From Rheinheimera riviphila (GTDB taxonomy: Bacteria > Pseudomonadota > Gammaproteobacteria > Enterobacterales > Alteromonadaceae): 64,000 nucleotides of DNA. The position numbers and the translations under genes are program-made. The stretch lies in the NCBI RefSeq assembly GCF_004005945.1, contig NZ_SACS01000015.1, positions 62,001 through 126,000 on the forward strand, given 5' to 3'. The first letter of the stretch is position 1. Each line of letters begins with the position of its first letter. The notes under the pieces were generated by a model that searched no databases, was not told the origin of the DNA, and worked only from the letters and a program-made list of their open reading frames with translations. Shown here in pieces: positions 26,455-36,256 of this stretch.

Positions 26455-27470
26455 ACCCGGAAACGCTATTTTTTAGCTATCAGGACAAGGTGCTGCTGAT
26501 GCGGCACCAGGTGCCGGATTTGCTGGACATGGCGAAAAGGCGCGGCGCGAGCAGCAGCCAGTTACTCAGCGGCACCCGGTTATTTGAAGCGGATTGCCAC
26601 AAACCGCAATACCGGATTGACGCGGCCGCTTGGCTGAAACTGGTGGCGAATTGTCAGCAATTGCCCAGTCCGGAATTACCTTTTCTGACCGCCAGCGCTT
26701 TATTGCAAAACCCTTATCTGGCGTTATGTCAGCTCGTCAACAGCGCCCGCGATTTACGCCAGGCTTTGGCGCAGTTGCTGTATTTTCGCCAGCAACTGGC
26801 GCCTTATTTATATGTGCAACTGCAAAGCGGCGCCTACAGCACCCGCATCGAATTAAGGCCGGGCATCGGGCTTGGTGCACAGCAGCGATTTATTGCCGAA
26901 ATTTGGTTGTCATTGTTGCTGCAGCTGATCCGGCATCAGCTTGGTAGCACAGCGGGTACGGTGATTTACTTACGTGAACTAGCCACCAAAACCGCCGCTG
27001 CAGAACATACCTTCTGGCAGACCGAAGTACGGTATCAGCAAGCTTGTGATGGCATTGAAATCGCCAATTCATTGTGGCGCCAGCCTTTTTCTGGCTGTGA
27101 CGTCGCAGCTTTTCAAAACGCCAGGCGCATTTGCCGCCAGCAACAACGATTATTGCCAAAACGACCTGGTGTATTGGAGTTTGCCGGTCGTGTTTTAAGA
27201 CGAGCGCTACCGCAGCTATTATCACCAGAGCAATTGGCCGCAGCGATGGCGCTGACCCCAAGCGCGTTAAAACGTTTACTGGCGCAGCATCACACCAGTT
27301 ACAGCCAGCTGTTAGACGAAGTGCGGAACCAGTTGGCGGTGTCGCTGCTGACGCAACATGAACTGTCCAACAAACAACTGGCCGAGCGTTTAGGCTATTC
27401 CGACGAGCACAATTTTCGCCGCGCCTTTAAACGCTGGACTGGGCTAATTCCGAGTTTGTTCAAAGTATAA
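26451..27470 (+). CDS. AraC-family transcriptional regulator
   Basis: 339 aa from the GTG at 26451, chosen because it gives the GTGA overlap with the preceding stop; the open frame extends further upstream only inside the GGDEF gene. The N-terminal Arabinose_bd-like region (about residues 20-200) is as in OruR/ArgR-type AraC proteins, and a C-terminal double helix-turn-helix ends in LAERLGYSDEHNFRRAFKRWTGLIPS, a strong AraC signature. Ligand unknown. Coupled to the membrane GGDEF-like protein, so it may report on the same signal. Its stop lies 2 bp from the stop of the convergent EAL gene, with no terminator between. Confidence 0.9.
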   Translation: MNPETLFFSYQDKVLLMRHQVPDLLDMAKRRGASSSQLLSGTRLFEADCHKPQYRIDAAAWLKLVANCQQLPSPELPFLTASALLQNPYLALCQLVNSARDLRQALAQLLYFRQQLAPYLYVQLQSGAYSTRIELRPGIGLGAQQRFIAEIWLSLLLQLIRHQLGSTAGTVIYLRELATKTAAAEHTFWQTEVRYQQACDGIEIANSLWRQPFSGCDVAAFQNARRICRQQQRLLPKRPGVLEFAGRVLRRALPQLLSPEQLAAAMALTPSALKRLLAQHHTSYSQLLDEVRNQLAVSLLTQHELSNKQLAERLGYSDEHNFRRAFKRWTGLIPSLFKV

Positions 27471-27472
27471 AT

Positions 27473-29242
27473 TCAGCTTTGTACCACTAACAGCGGCTGC
27501 CGCCGACGCGAGACAAAAATGCCGCCTTCGGCAATTTTCTTTGCTTGTTGTTTTGCCGCAGTGACCAGCGCAGAGACGTCATGATGACTGCGGCATTGCT
27601 GTGGGTCCGGCGACACCAGCCCTACCGCTAAACTGAGTAGCGGATAAAAATGCGTGCCACCGCTGCGATCATTGGCGGCAAACCCTTTCGCTGCAAGATG
27701 TTCGGGTTCGTAATAAAACATAATCCGCTGCTGAAACTGGCTGACGATGCGGCTGCAACAAGCGGTTGCGCCGGGATTATCTTCGTCCTCCGGAAACACA
27801 ATAATAAAATCATCACCGCCAATATGGCCGACAAAATCACAATGGCTGTTCACTTCCTGCTGGATCACATCCGCCAGCAACTGGATCACCAAATCGCCTT
27901 TGCTATAGCCATAAAAGTCGTTGTAAGGCTTAAAGTGATTGAGATCCAGATATGCCACCGAAAATGACTGGCTGCTTTGTAGTAGCTGATCAATATGGCG
28001 GTAAATCGGCACGTTGCCAGGCAGCATGGTCAGCGGATTGGCGTACCGTGCCAGCTGCACTTTGTTGTCGCTGACCCGTTTTAATAACTGCCGGATGGAA
28101 CTGACGCCCAAATAATTACCATCGCGGGTGACGATAAAAAACCAACTTTGGTCATCATCGGCTGACGCTGACACCAATTGGCTGACTTCATCTAAAGAAG
28201 CCTGTTCATCGACAATAATCGGATTGTTATCCATGCCATCGCGCACTGGTTTTTTCTCAAATAACGAGCGGCCATAAGGCTGCGAGAATTTCTCGTACAA
28301 TGCCACTTTGCTAATCAGGCCAACCGGTTTTTCACCTTCCAGCACCGCCAGACAATGCAGTTCAGGTCGTTTTTGAAATATTTCAAATACCTGACTGCTT
28401 GGCGTTTGGGCAGAGATGGCCATTTGATCCATCACCAAAGGTAAAATCGAGTCGGCATAACTGACGTTGCTACTGGCCTGACTCAGTAACAGATGATGTT
28501 GTGGATGTTTTAAAAAACCGGCGGCAGGACGGCCAAGCAAATAGCCCTGGCCCAAATCAGCACCGAGTTCGCGGCATAATAACAACTCTTCGCTGGTTTC
28601 AATGCCTTCAGCCACCACTTTAGATCCGGTCGCCTTGGCCAGCGCAATGATGTTTTTGACAAAAGCTTTTTTGGTCGGGTCGCGGTGCACTTCGTCGATA
28701 AAATAGCGGTCAATTTTGACGATCTCGGGTTTCAGTTCCGACCAGAGCTTAAGTCCGGAAAAGCCACTGCCTAAATCATCAATCGCAATTAAAAAACCTA
28801 ATTCACGGTAGTGACAAACCGCAGTCAGTAATAAATTGGCGTCATCGACCTGATATTGTTCAGATAATTCAATCACCACCCGGGATGGATCCAGCCCGGA
28901 TTGCTGAATAAGCTGTTTAGTGAGGCCGGTTGGGTGATCGGAAGTGAGTAATAACAGTGGATTGACGTTTAAAAACAACAAACCTTCAACTTTCGCCGCA
29001 GCAAAAGCGCTGATGCTGATTTTACGACAGAGCATTTCCAGCCGTTCCAGCAATCCAAAGGTCATGGCACTTTTAAATAATAATAACGGCGAATGCAAAG
29101 GGCTATCGGACGGCCCGCGGATCAAGGCTTCATAGCCTACCAACTCGCCGCTGGTTAAAGATAAAATCGGCTGAAACAACGGTGTCAGCAACTGCTGATC
29201 CAAAATATGCTGCAGCTCGGCCAGATGCTCATTTAACGGCAT
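27473..29242 (-). CDS. EAL-CBS-GGDEF cyclic-di-GMP protein
   Basis: 589 aa, cytoplasmic. The N-terminal EAL domain has the full catalytic set: YEALIRG, LNVNP, VIELSEQ, AIDDLGSGFSGL, KIDRYFID, VVAEGIET, GQGYLLGRP. A CBS pair (about residues 265-390, ending FFIVTRDGNYLGVSSIRQLL) is followed by a GGDEF domain with GGDDF in GHIGGDDFIIVF, which keeps the acidic pair. Both c-di-GMP phosphodiesterase and cyclase activity are therefore possible, and the CBS pair is a likely adenine-nucleotide sensor. No membrane helix. Convergent with the AraC gene. Confidence 0.93.
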   Translation of the reverse strand: MPLNEHLAELQHILDQQLLTPLFQPILSLTSGELVGYEALIRGPSDSPLHSPLLLFKSAMTFGLLERLEMLCRKISISAFAAAKVEGLLFLNVNPLLLLTSDHPTGLTKQLIQQSGLDPSRVVIELSEQYQVDDANLLLTAVCHYRELGFLIAIDDLGSGFSGLKLWSELKPEIVKIDRYFIDEVHRDPTKKAFVKNIIALAKATGSKVVAEGIETSEELLLCRELGADLGQGYLLGRPAAGFLKHPQHHLLLSQASSNVSYADSILPLVMDQMAISAQTPSSQVFEIFQKRPELHCLAVLEGEKPVGLISKVALYEKFSQPYGRSLFEKKPVRDGMDNNPIIVDEQASLDEVSQLVSASADDDQSWFFIVTRDGNYLGVSSIRQLLKRVSDNKVQLARYANPLTMLPGNVPIYRHIDQLLQSSQSFSVAYLDLNHFKPYNDFYGYSKGDLVIQLLADVIQQEVNSHCDFVGHIGGDDFIIVFPEDEDNPGATACCSRIVSQFQQRIMFYYEPEHLAAKGFAANDRSGGTHFYPLLSLAVGLVSPDPQQCRSHHDVSALVTAAKQQAKKIAEGGIFVSRRRQPLLVVQS

Positions 29243-29549
29243 GATTAACCCTTTTCATTACCAGCTGGGCTGGCAGTACCACGAGCTTAGCTATGTAACA
29301 TTCTGGTATGACACTTTTATGATAATCAGGCAGGCGGCTGATGTTCGGCGTTGAATTCAGGTTGAAAACAACAGCAAGGATCTATCGGATCATCAAGCTG
29401 AAACAATAACTTGCGATGCTTTATTGCGGCTGCAAAACACAATTGACAGCAACTGGATCAATTTTGCGATCCATGCTGCTTTTTTTTCGGGCAAAACCGA
29501 ATAATTTCCTGTATATTGTCGCACTATTTTCAAACCCTAGCTTATCGAG
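29243..29549. other. Divergent promoter region between EAL protein and EF-G
   Basis: 307 bp, no gene seen. TATATT at 29512-29517 is a good -10 for the EF-G gene but no clear -35 stands 17 bp upstream. The region is AT-rich near the EF-G side. Confidence 0.4.
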
Positions 29550-29555
29550 ATGACT

Positions 29556-31655
29556 ATGTCAGCAGATTTATCCTTATACAGAAACATTGGTATCTTCGCC
29601 CACGTTGATGCCGGCAAAACCACTACTACCGAGCGTATCCTGAAACTGACCGGTAAAATCCATAAGATAGGTGAAGTTCACGAAGGTGAATCTACGACTG
29701 ACTTCATGGTACAAGAAGCTGAGCGCGGTATTACTATCCAGTCAGCAGCTGTAACCTGTTTCTGGAAAGGTCACCGTTTCAACGTTATCGATACCCCGGG
29801 CCACGTTGACTTCACCGTTGAAGTTTACCGTTCTCTGAAAGTATTAGATGGTGGTATCGGTGTATTCTGTGGTTCTGGTGGTGTTGAACCTCAGTCAGAA
29901 ACCAACTGGCGTTATGCCAACGACGCGAAAGTATCGCGTCTGATCTTCGTTAACAAGTTAGACCGTATCGGTGCTGACTTCATCCGCGTAACAGAACAAG
30001 TTAAGAACGTTCTGGGCGCTCAGCCACTGATCATGACTTTACCAATCGGCCGCGAAGACACTTTCGTTGGTGTGGTTGACCTGCTGACTGAAAAAGCTTA
30101 CGTGTGGGATGATTCTGGCAAGCCAGAAAACTACGAAGTTATGGATATCCCAGCGGATATGGCAGATGACGTTGCGATGTACCGTGACCAGTTAGTTGAA
30201 ACTGCCGTGGAACAAGACGATGACCTGTTGATGGCTTATATGGAAGGTGAACAACCGACTGTTGAACAGATCAAAGCCTGTATCCGTAAAGGTACCCGTG
30301 AATTAGCATTCTTCCCAACTTACTGTGGTTCTGCCTTCAAAAACAAAGGTATGCAGTTAGTACTGGACGCAGTTGTTGATTATTTACCATCACCAACTGA
30401 AGTAAACCCACAGCCACTAACGGACGAAGAGGGTGCTCCAAATGGCCAATTCGCCATCGTATCTGCAGATGAGCCGTTCCGCGCCTTAGCCTTCAAAATC
30501 ATGGACGACCGTTTCGGCGCCCTGACCTTTATCCGGATTTACTCTGGTGTTCTGAACAAGGGTGATACCTTACTGAACTCCTTCACTGGTAAAACCGAGC
30601 GTATCGGCCGCATGGTTGAGATGAACGCGAACGACCGTACTGACCTGACCACTGCTCAGGCTGGTGACATCATCGCTTTAGTGGGTCTGAAGAACAATAC
30701 GCAAACGGGTCACACCCTGTGTGATCCAAAACACGAATGTACTTTAGAACCAATGATCTTCCCAGAGCCAGTAATCTCTATCTGTGTTACACCAAAAGAT
30801 AAAGGTTCTGTTGAGAAAATGAGTATCGCCATCGGTAAGATGGTGTCAGAAGATCCAACTTTCCGCGTAGAGACTGATGTTGATTCAGGCGAAACGATTC
30901 TGAAAGGTATGGGTGAACTGCACTTAGATATCAAAGTAGACATCCTGAAACGTACTTACGGTGTTGAGTTAGTTGTTGGTCAACCACAGGTTGCTTACCG
31001 CGAAACTATCACTCGTGAAGTTGAAGACAGCTACACCCACAAGAAACAATCTGGTGGTTCAGGTCAATACGGTAAGATCGACTACCGCATTCGTCCAGGT
31101 GAGCAAGCTTCAGGCTTCAAGTTCATCTCTTCTACTGTTGGTGGTAGCGTTCCAAAAGAATTCATGCCAGCCATCGAGAAAGGTTTTGCTTCGATGATGA
31201 GCACTGGTACTTTAGCAGGCTTCCCGGTATTAGACGTTGAAGTTGAAGTATTCGACGGTGGTTTCCACGCAGTTGACTCTTCAGCTATCGCGTTCGAAAT
31301 CGCTGCCAAAGGCGCTTTCCGTCAGTCAATTCCAAAAGCTGGCGCACAACTGCTTGAGCCAATCATGAAAGTTGACGTGTTCACCCCAGAAGACCACGTA
31401 GGTGATGTGATCGGCGACTTAAACCGTCGTCGTGGCATGATCTCTGGTCAGGAAGCTGGTGTAACTGGCGTTCGGATCAAAGGCGATGTACCACTGTCTG
31501 AGATGTTCGGTTATATCTCTACTCTGCGTACTATGACTTCTGGTCGTGGTCAGTTCTCAATGGAATTCTCTCACTATGCACCATGTCCACAAAACGTGGC
31601 TGACGCTGTGATCCAGAAAGAAAAAGAAAAGAAAGCTGCCGCTGCTAAGAACTAA
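29556..31655 (+). CDS. fusA: Elongation factor G (stand-alone paralogue)
   Basis: 699 aa (or 701 from the ATG at 29550; the second ATG has GAG at SD distance). Ribosomal translocation GTPase: G1 [13 protein letters not shown]3 DTPGHVDF, G4 [10 protein letters not shown], then EF-G domains II-V with [16 protein letters not shown] and the C-terminal [24 protein letters not shown]. It lies alone, not in an rpsL-rpsG-fusA-tuf operon, and its N-terminus ([18 protein letters not shown]) resembles the second EF-G found in many gammaproteobacteria. Codon use is markedly biased to GGT/CGT/AAC/TTA-type codons, unlike the neighbours, suggesting high expression. A strong terminator follows. Confidence 0.93.
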   Translation: MSADLSLYRNIGIFAHVDAGKTTTTERILKLTGKIHKIGEVHEGESTTDFMVQEAERGITIQSAAVTCFWKGHRFNVIDTPGHVDFTVEVYRSLKVLDGGIGVFCGSGGVEPQSETNWRYANDAKVSRLIFVNKLDRIGADFIRVTEQVKNVLGAQPLIMTLPIGREDTFVGVVDLLTEKAYVWDDSGKPENYEVMDIPADMADDVAMYRDQLVETAVEQDDDLLMAYMEGEQPTVEQIKACIRKGTRELAFFPTYCGSAFKNKGMQLVLDAVVDYLPSPTEVNPQPLTDEEGAPNGQFAIVSADEPFRALAFKIMDDRFGALTFIRIYSGVLNKGDTLLNSFTGKTERIGRMVEMNANDRTDLTTAQAGDIIALVGLKNNTQTGHTLCDPKHECTLEPMIFPEPVISICVTPKDKGSVEKMSIAIGKMVSEDPTFRVETDVDSGETILKGMGELHLDIKVDILKRTYGVELVVGQPQVAYRETITREVEDSYTHKKQSGGSGQYGKIDYRIRPGEQASGFKFISSTVGGSVPKEFMPAIEKGFASMMSTGTLAGFPVLDVEVEVFDGGFHAVDSSAIAFEIAAKGAFRQSIPKAGAQLLEPIMKVDVFTPEDHVGDVIGDLNRRRGMISGQEAGVTGVRIKGDVPLSEMFGYISTLRTMTSGRGQFSMEFSHYAPCPQNVADAVIQKEKEKKAAAAKN

Positions 31656-31671
31656 TTAGCCGTTAGCTAAC

Positions 31672-31711
31672 AAAAAAAGCCCCGCTGGTGTGAACCGCGG
31701 GGCTTTTTTTA
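31672..31711 (+). terminator. Rho-independent terminator after EF-G
   Basis: AGCCCCGC (31678-31685), an 11-nt loop and GCGGGGCT (31697-31704) form an 8-bp GC stem flanked by A7 and T7. Located 17 bp after the EF-G stop. The A/T flanks make it work in both directions, so it may also end the convergent permease-peptidase transcript. Confidence 0.93.
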
Positions 31712-31778
31712 TCGGTAGGTTTGGTCAGCTAGCGCAGGAGTAATTTTCGCCAGTCTAGGTACAACAGCCATCGCACCT

Positions 31779-34700
31779 TTACTCGTCAGATCGACGGACA
31801 GGTAATGCTTGATCTGCCAAACCCGCTTCATTAAATAAGCGATGCACCTCAGCGGGCGCTGGACTTTTCCCGGCGAACCGCGTGACCAACTCGGGTAAGG
31901 TAGCTTGCATATCGTGCTGATGCTGTTCGATGAAGTTTCTCAACACCTCATAATAAGCGTCATCACCAAGCTGTTGTTGCAGCGCTTGCAACACGATCGG
32001 GCCTTTGCCATAAGCGATGTACTCTTGCTGCTCAAGATTCAGCAGCGAGGGTTCGGCTTGATGGGCAAAGGCACGACCACTTTGGTAACGGCGTAAGTTG
32101 TAAGCCATTAGGCTCTGCTGCATCGCTTCGCCATACATCTGCCCTAATACAGTCGCCTCAATCGCTTTGGCCATCGACTCGGTGAGCACTTTTTCCCCAC
32201 GGGCGATTTTTGGCGTCAGTTTTTCGCCAAACCATTGGTGCGCGACTTCATGGATGGTATTGCGCGCGACGTTATTGATCGCGGCACCATCCTGATAATC
32301 CTGCAAAAACAGGCTTTCATTCAGTGCAACAATACCGGCAGAAGCACGGCCACCAAAGGCATGGTATGGCGGCACTTCGACTAATTTGAGCGATGGGTAG
32401 GCATAGTCGCCAAAGTTTTTTTGCATATATTTCAAAGTGACTGCGGCTGCTTTAGCTATTTCAGCAACATTGCGTTGGTGCTGAGGATGGTAGTAGATAG
32501 TAACTGGAATGCCGTCAGCACTAAAATGATGGCTGTGAAACTCCGCACTGAAATAGCCGACCACAGGGTAAACAGTCTTTGGCATCACATACTGATAGTA
32601 AGATCGCCCGCCCTGTTGCCATTGCTGCACTATCTCCCCCGATGTCAGCGCGGTTTGCGCTCTGGTGGTCGATAAGGTCGCGGAAAAAGTGCGTTTTTGG
32701 GTCGTAAGGCTTGGCATCACTGAAGTTTTTTCCGCTAAGCCATACTCCTTACGGCTAAAAGGATCGTCAATCTCCAGCATCGCCGCATAGCCCAACAATG
32801 GCTCAAACTCGCCTTGATGAAAGTAGATGCCGTTTTCCACGATGCCGCGGTCAACGGCAAAAGCTTCTGAACGCATCTGTAAGCTGTAGTCAAACCTTAA
32901 ACTTGCACCTGGCGGCATCGGCTGAGCAAGTTCGAGGTGATAGCTGTGCCAGAGTCCTGCAGAACGTTGATCTTTAATACGGCCAGTTTCAATGCTGATG
33001 TTTTGTAGCGGCCGTTTAGTGGTCACTAAGATACTGCTCATCGGTTGACCAGAATGATTGGTGATCTGATTATGCGATTGGATCTGCACCAGCCGTTGCT
33101 CCGGGTAGATATCCAGCGAGACTGAAGTCTGAGTAAATTCAGGATGTGGCAAGGTCGCCAAAGCGCGATAGCTTTTTTCGTAGTCGGCCCTGGCGGCCAG
33201 TTGCTCATCGGCTGAGCTTAACTGTGTCGGTAGCGTCCACTGCAACCAGGCTGCAACGAACAGGAATACGCACATCATACTGAGGCCAGCCTTGGTTGCC
33301 AGCGCGGTGGTAGGTACCAGCCGTTCCTGGCGTAACCACCATCTCAGGGTGAATAGCGCGATGGCCAAAGCCAGACCTCCCCAATACAGCGCCAGCAGAT
33401 TAAATTGCTCAAAGAAACCAGCAAAACCAGCAAACGCCGAATAGTCACGGCTTAAGTCAGGGAACTGATTCAGTTGCCAGAGGGGGGAAGCCATGCCCAA
33501 GGAAGCCGGCAACTGATCCAGGCTTACCAGAGCAGCAGCACAAACCGCGATCGCCAGATACTTGTTGGCAGCGGTTTTTTGCGCGATCAGCGTCAGGATA
33601 AACAATATCAGCACGGCCTGGTACAGGGTCGGCAGCAGAAAATAATAGCCACTGACGGCATATACATACCAGGTTATGCCTGAGCCGGTGGCGTCAGCAG
33701 CGTCTGTGAAGACTAGCTGATACAGCAGGCAAGAACCCAGCATCAACACCAACATGACAAGTGGCATGGTCATACTGCTGATCAATGTGGCGAGGTAGCT
33801 GGTGCTGGCAGGCACCGGCGTCGCCAGCAGCAATCCCGCGACCTTCAGTTCACGCTCCTGCCAGATGCTTTGGGCAATCACCAGCACTAACAGTGCTTGG
33901 GCGAACAGACTAAATGCCTCGCCAGCCTGGCGAATGAGACTCGCGCTACTGATGTATTTACCTGAAAACTCATCACTACTAAAGACGCCGGCCGCCATCA
34001 GGATGCCAATCAGCACCATGCCCCACCATAGCAGCAGTAAAATTCGGATCGGCCAATTCGCCAACAGTTGCCCACTATCAAAAGCGACTTGCCGGATCAG
34101 TGCACTCAGCCAGTAGTGCGTGGTTGAGTGCTCTTGTGGCGCCGTTGCTGGTTTGCCAGCAGGTACAACTTGTTGCCAGTTTGCGGGTTTGGCTGTTGTG
34201 GCGGTAAGTTTATCTGCAACCTGGCGCCGCGACTGAGCTCTTGTAGATGCTGATGCTGTTGCATTGCGCCATAAATAACCAAATAACAAAAGGGTGAGCG
34301 CGCCGACCCACAACCTATTGATTAGCATCGAACCACTGAGTTGCAACCACTGCTGATTTTTCTGCTGCGGTAGCCAAAACTGGGTTTGCTCAAAAAAAGC
34401 ACTGGCTGCAAATGGATCCACAATCGCAAACAATCGCGTCCAGCCGGATGTCGATAATAATGACTCGCCGCTGATCGGCGCCTTGATCACGATCAGTGCT
34501 GTCCCGGCCAGGCAGACCAGCAGTAAGCTACAACAATAACTGATTTTGGCATTGCACCAGCGGGTGGTCACCGCAATCAGCAGCGCGCTTAGCAGTAAAA
34601 TGTTTGGCAAAACCACCACCAGCCAGGGCCAGCCAAAATCGCTGATGTTGAGCGGCTGAATCATCGCCGGATCAGCATCCGCCAGCAGCAGAGCCACCAT

Positions 34701-35054
34701 CATCCCCAGCATCAGACAAAAAGAAATCAGCACTGACGACAGCACAATCGTCAGCCAACGGCTCAGCAACAGCGGGCGCTTGGTCAAAGGCCCGATGATC
34801 CCGGCAAATTGATGATCCTGATCCTTCAGCAACACGCTGGTCGCTAACAAAGCCACCACAAACGCCAACAAGATCGACACCAGAATTAAAAAATAGCTGA
34901 TGCGATAAGGCGAATTGAGCGCCAGCTGCGACATCCCTTCGCCAATCGGCTGGCTATTGATGAGATAACCGTAACCAAGCGCCAGCAGCGCTAACACCAT
35001 GAGCACCCGCTGCTTCAGCGCAAAATAGAGTTCAAATCCAAGAAGTGATGGCAT
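31779..35054 (-). CDS. ABC-2 permease fused to M1-type metallopeptidase
   Basis: 1091 aa. About residues 1-600 are two ABC-2 permease halves with roughly 12 membrane helices. The C-terminal 480 residues form an M1 gluzincin domain: HEVAHQWFG supplies the HExxH zinc ligands, and the third Glu is in VLTESMA, 19 residues after the second His, the spacing seen in other permease-M1 fusions. The classical GAMEN exopeptidase motif is replaced by a GGRASAGIVALNE stretch. Members of this architecture occur with an ABC ATPase, here the gene just upstream (12-bp gap). Likely exports or processes a peptide at the inner membrane; substrate unknown. Confidence 0.9.
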   Translation of the reverse strand: MPSLLGFELYFALKQRVLMVLALLALGYGYLINSQPIGEGMSQLALNSPYRISYFLILVSILLAFVVALLATSVLLKDQDHQFAGIIGPLTKRPLLLSRWLTIVLSSVLISFCLMLGMMVALLLADADPAMIQPLNISDFGWPWLVVVLPNILLLSALLIAVTTRWCNAKISYCCSLLLVCLAGTALIVIKAPISGESLLSTSGWTRLFAIVDPFAASAFFEQTQFWLPQQKNQQWLQLSGSMLINRLWVGALTLLLFGYLWRNATASASTRAQSRRQVADKLTATTAKPANWQQVVPAGKPATAPQEHSTTHYWLSALIRQVAFDSGQLLANWPIRILLLLWWGMVLIGILMAAGVFSSDEFSGKYISSASLIRQAGEAFSLFAQALLVLVIAQSIWQERELKVAGLLLATPVPASTSYLATLISSMTMPLVMLVLMLGSCLLYQLVFTDAADATGSGITWYVYAVSGYYFLLPTLYQAVLILFILTLIAQKTAANKYLAIAVCAAALVSLDQLPASLGMASPLWQLNQFPDLSRDYSAFAGFAGFFEQFNLLALYWGGLALAIALFTLRWWLRQERLVPTTALATKAGLSMMCVFLFVAAWLQWTLPTQLSSADEQLAARADYEKSYRALATLPHPEFTQTSVSLDIYPEQRLVQIQSHNQITNHSGQPMSSILVTTKRPLQNISIETGRIKDQRSAGLWHSYHLELAQPMPPGASLRFDYSLQMRSEAFAVDRGIVENGIYFHQGEFEPLLGYAAMLEIDDPFSRKEYGLAEKTSVMPSLTTQKRTFSATLSTTRAQTALTSGEIVQQWQQGGRSYYQYVMPKTVYPVVGYFSAEFHSHHFSADGIPVTIYYHPQHQRNVAEIAKAAAVTLKYMQKNFGDYAYPSLKLVEVPPYHAFGGRASAGIVALNESLFLQDYQDGAAINNVARNTIHEVAHQWFGEKLTPKIARGEKVLTESMAKAIEATVLGQMYGEAMQQSLMAYNLRRYQSGRAFAHQAEPSLLNLEQQEYIAYGKGPIVLQALQQQLGDDAYYEVLRNFIEQHQHDMQATLPELVTRFAGKSPAPAEVHRLFNEAGLADQALPVRRSDE

Positions 35055-35065
35055 CTTGTCGTTCC

Positions 35066-35986
35066 TCAGGCTACTTGCGGCTGGCGAAGATCCAAGCCTG
35101 ACTGTTGATGCTGTTGCAACAGGTAGAAATAGCCATCTTGCAAATCAGCTGCAGCCTGAATAAAACCGGGCGCTGGCGCCTGCGGTGCCACAACACGCAC
35201 CTGACAACGGCCGCCAATAAAGCGGCTGGATAACAGCGGGAATTGTTGCTGGAACACCGGGATCTGCTGCGGTGAAATGTCGGCTTGCCACAGCTGGTTC
35301 GCCAGAGGTTCAATCAGAGTTTTCGGCGCGCCGGCAAAGCGTACTTTGCCACGTTCAAGCACCGCCATATTGCTGCACAGATCCTGAATGTCTTTCACAA
35401 TATGGGTCGAGAAAATGATAATCATCGACTGGGCAATATCACATAACAAATGGTGCAGGCTGTGGCATTCCTGCGGATCAAGGCCCGCCGTCGGCTCATC
35501 CACGATTAACATCTTCGGATCGCCTAACAACGCCTGCGCAATACCAAAGCGCTGGCGCATGCCACCGGAATATTCGGCAACTGGCTGATGGCGATATTGG
35601 CTCAAATGAGTGCGCGCCAGCAGGTCGTCAATCTGTCGTTGGCGCTGTCGATGGTCGCGGACGCCTTTGAGTACCGCCAAATAGTGCAACAACTTTTCCG
35701 CCGACACCTTGGGATAAACGCCAAACTCCTGCGGCAAATAACCCAAAATGCGCCGGATAGCGTCCGGCTCTTGGCAAACATCCTTGCCATTAAATACAAT
35801 GCTACCGCTATCAATGGACTGCAAGGTGGCAATACTGCGCATCAGCGACGACTTCCCCGCCCCGTTGGGGCCGAGCAAACCAAACATACCGTTGTTGAGC
35901 TCCAGACTGATATTATCCAGCGCTTTTTGATTGCCCGAATACGACTTACAAACCTGTTGAATAAGCAGATGCTGAGGATGCGTCAT
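35066..35986 (-). CDS. ABC transporter ATP-binding protein
   Basis: 306 aa. Walker A GLLGPNGAGKSSLM, a Q-loop in GYLPQEFGVYPK, signature YSGGMRQRFGIAQALL, Walker B MLIVDEPTAGLD and H-loop IIFSTHIVKDI are complete. A C-terminal accessory domain of about 80 residues follows. Drives the ABC-2 permease/M1 fusion encoded 11 bp downstream. Divergent from the LytS/LytTR genes, which probably control it. Confidence 0.93.
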   Translation of the reverse strand: MTHPQHLLIQQVCKSYSGNQKALDNISLELNNGMFGLLGPNGAGKSSLMRSIATLQSIDSGSIVFNGKDVCQEPDAIRRILGYLPQEFGVYPKVSAEKLLHYLAVLKGVRDHRQRQRQIDDLLARTHLSQYRHQPVAEYSGGMRQRFGIAQALLGDPKMLIVDEPTAGLDPQECHSLHHLLCDIAQSMIIIFSTHIVKDIQDLCSNMAVLERGKVRFAGAPKTLIEPLANQLWQADISPQQIPVFQQQFPLLSSRFIGGRCQVRVVAPQAPAPGFIQAAADLQDGYFYLLQQHQQSGLDLRQPQVA

Positions 35987-36256
35987 GTGAATTCCATGGT
36001 GATCAACTTGGGAGCACGGTATTTATCACCAATGAACCGGCGATAGCCAGAGCTCAGCCAGTGAATATGACCAACTGCCTTCAGCCGATGCTCAACCTGC
36101 AAAAATCTGCTCTGTTCAGGTTGATCCACTGCTCAGCGGGGTTTGTCCTCGAAATAATGCTGTTGCGCATAAATCTAAACGACGGCATGGAAAACCCTTG
36201 CTAAAACGCGTAGTCTCGCACTTTCAGCGAAATTGCAGCGGGCTGGAGTTTCAGAG

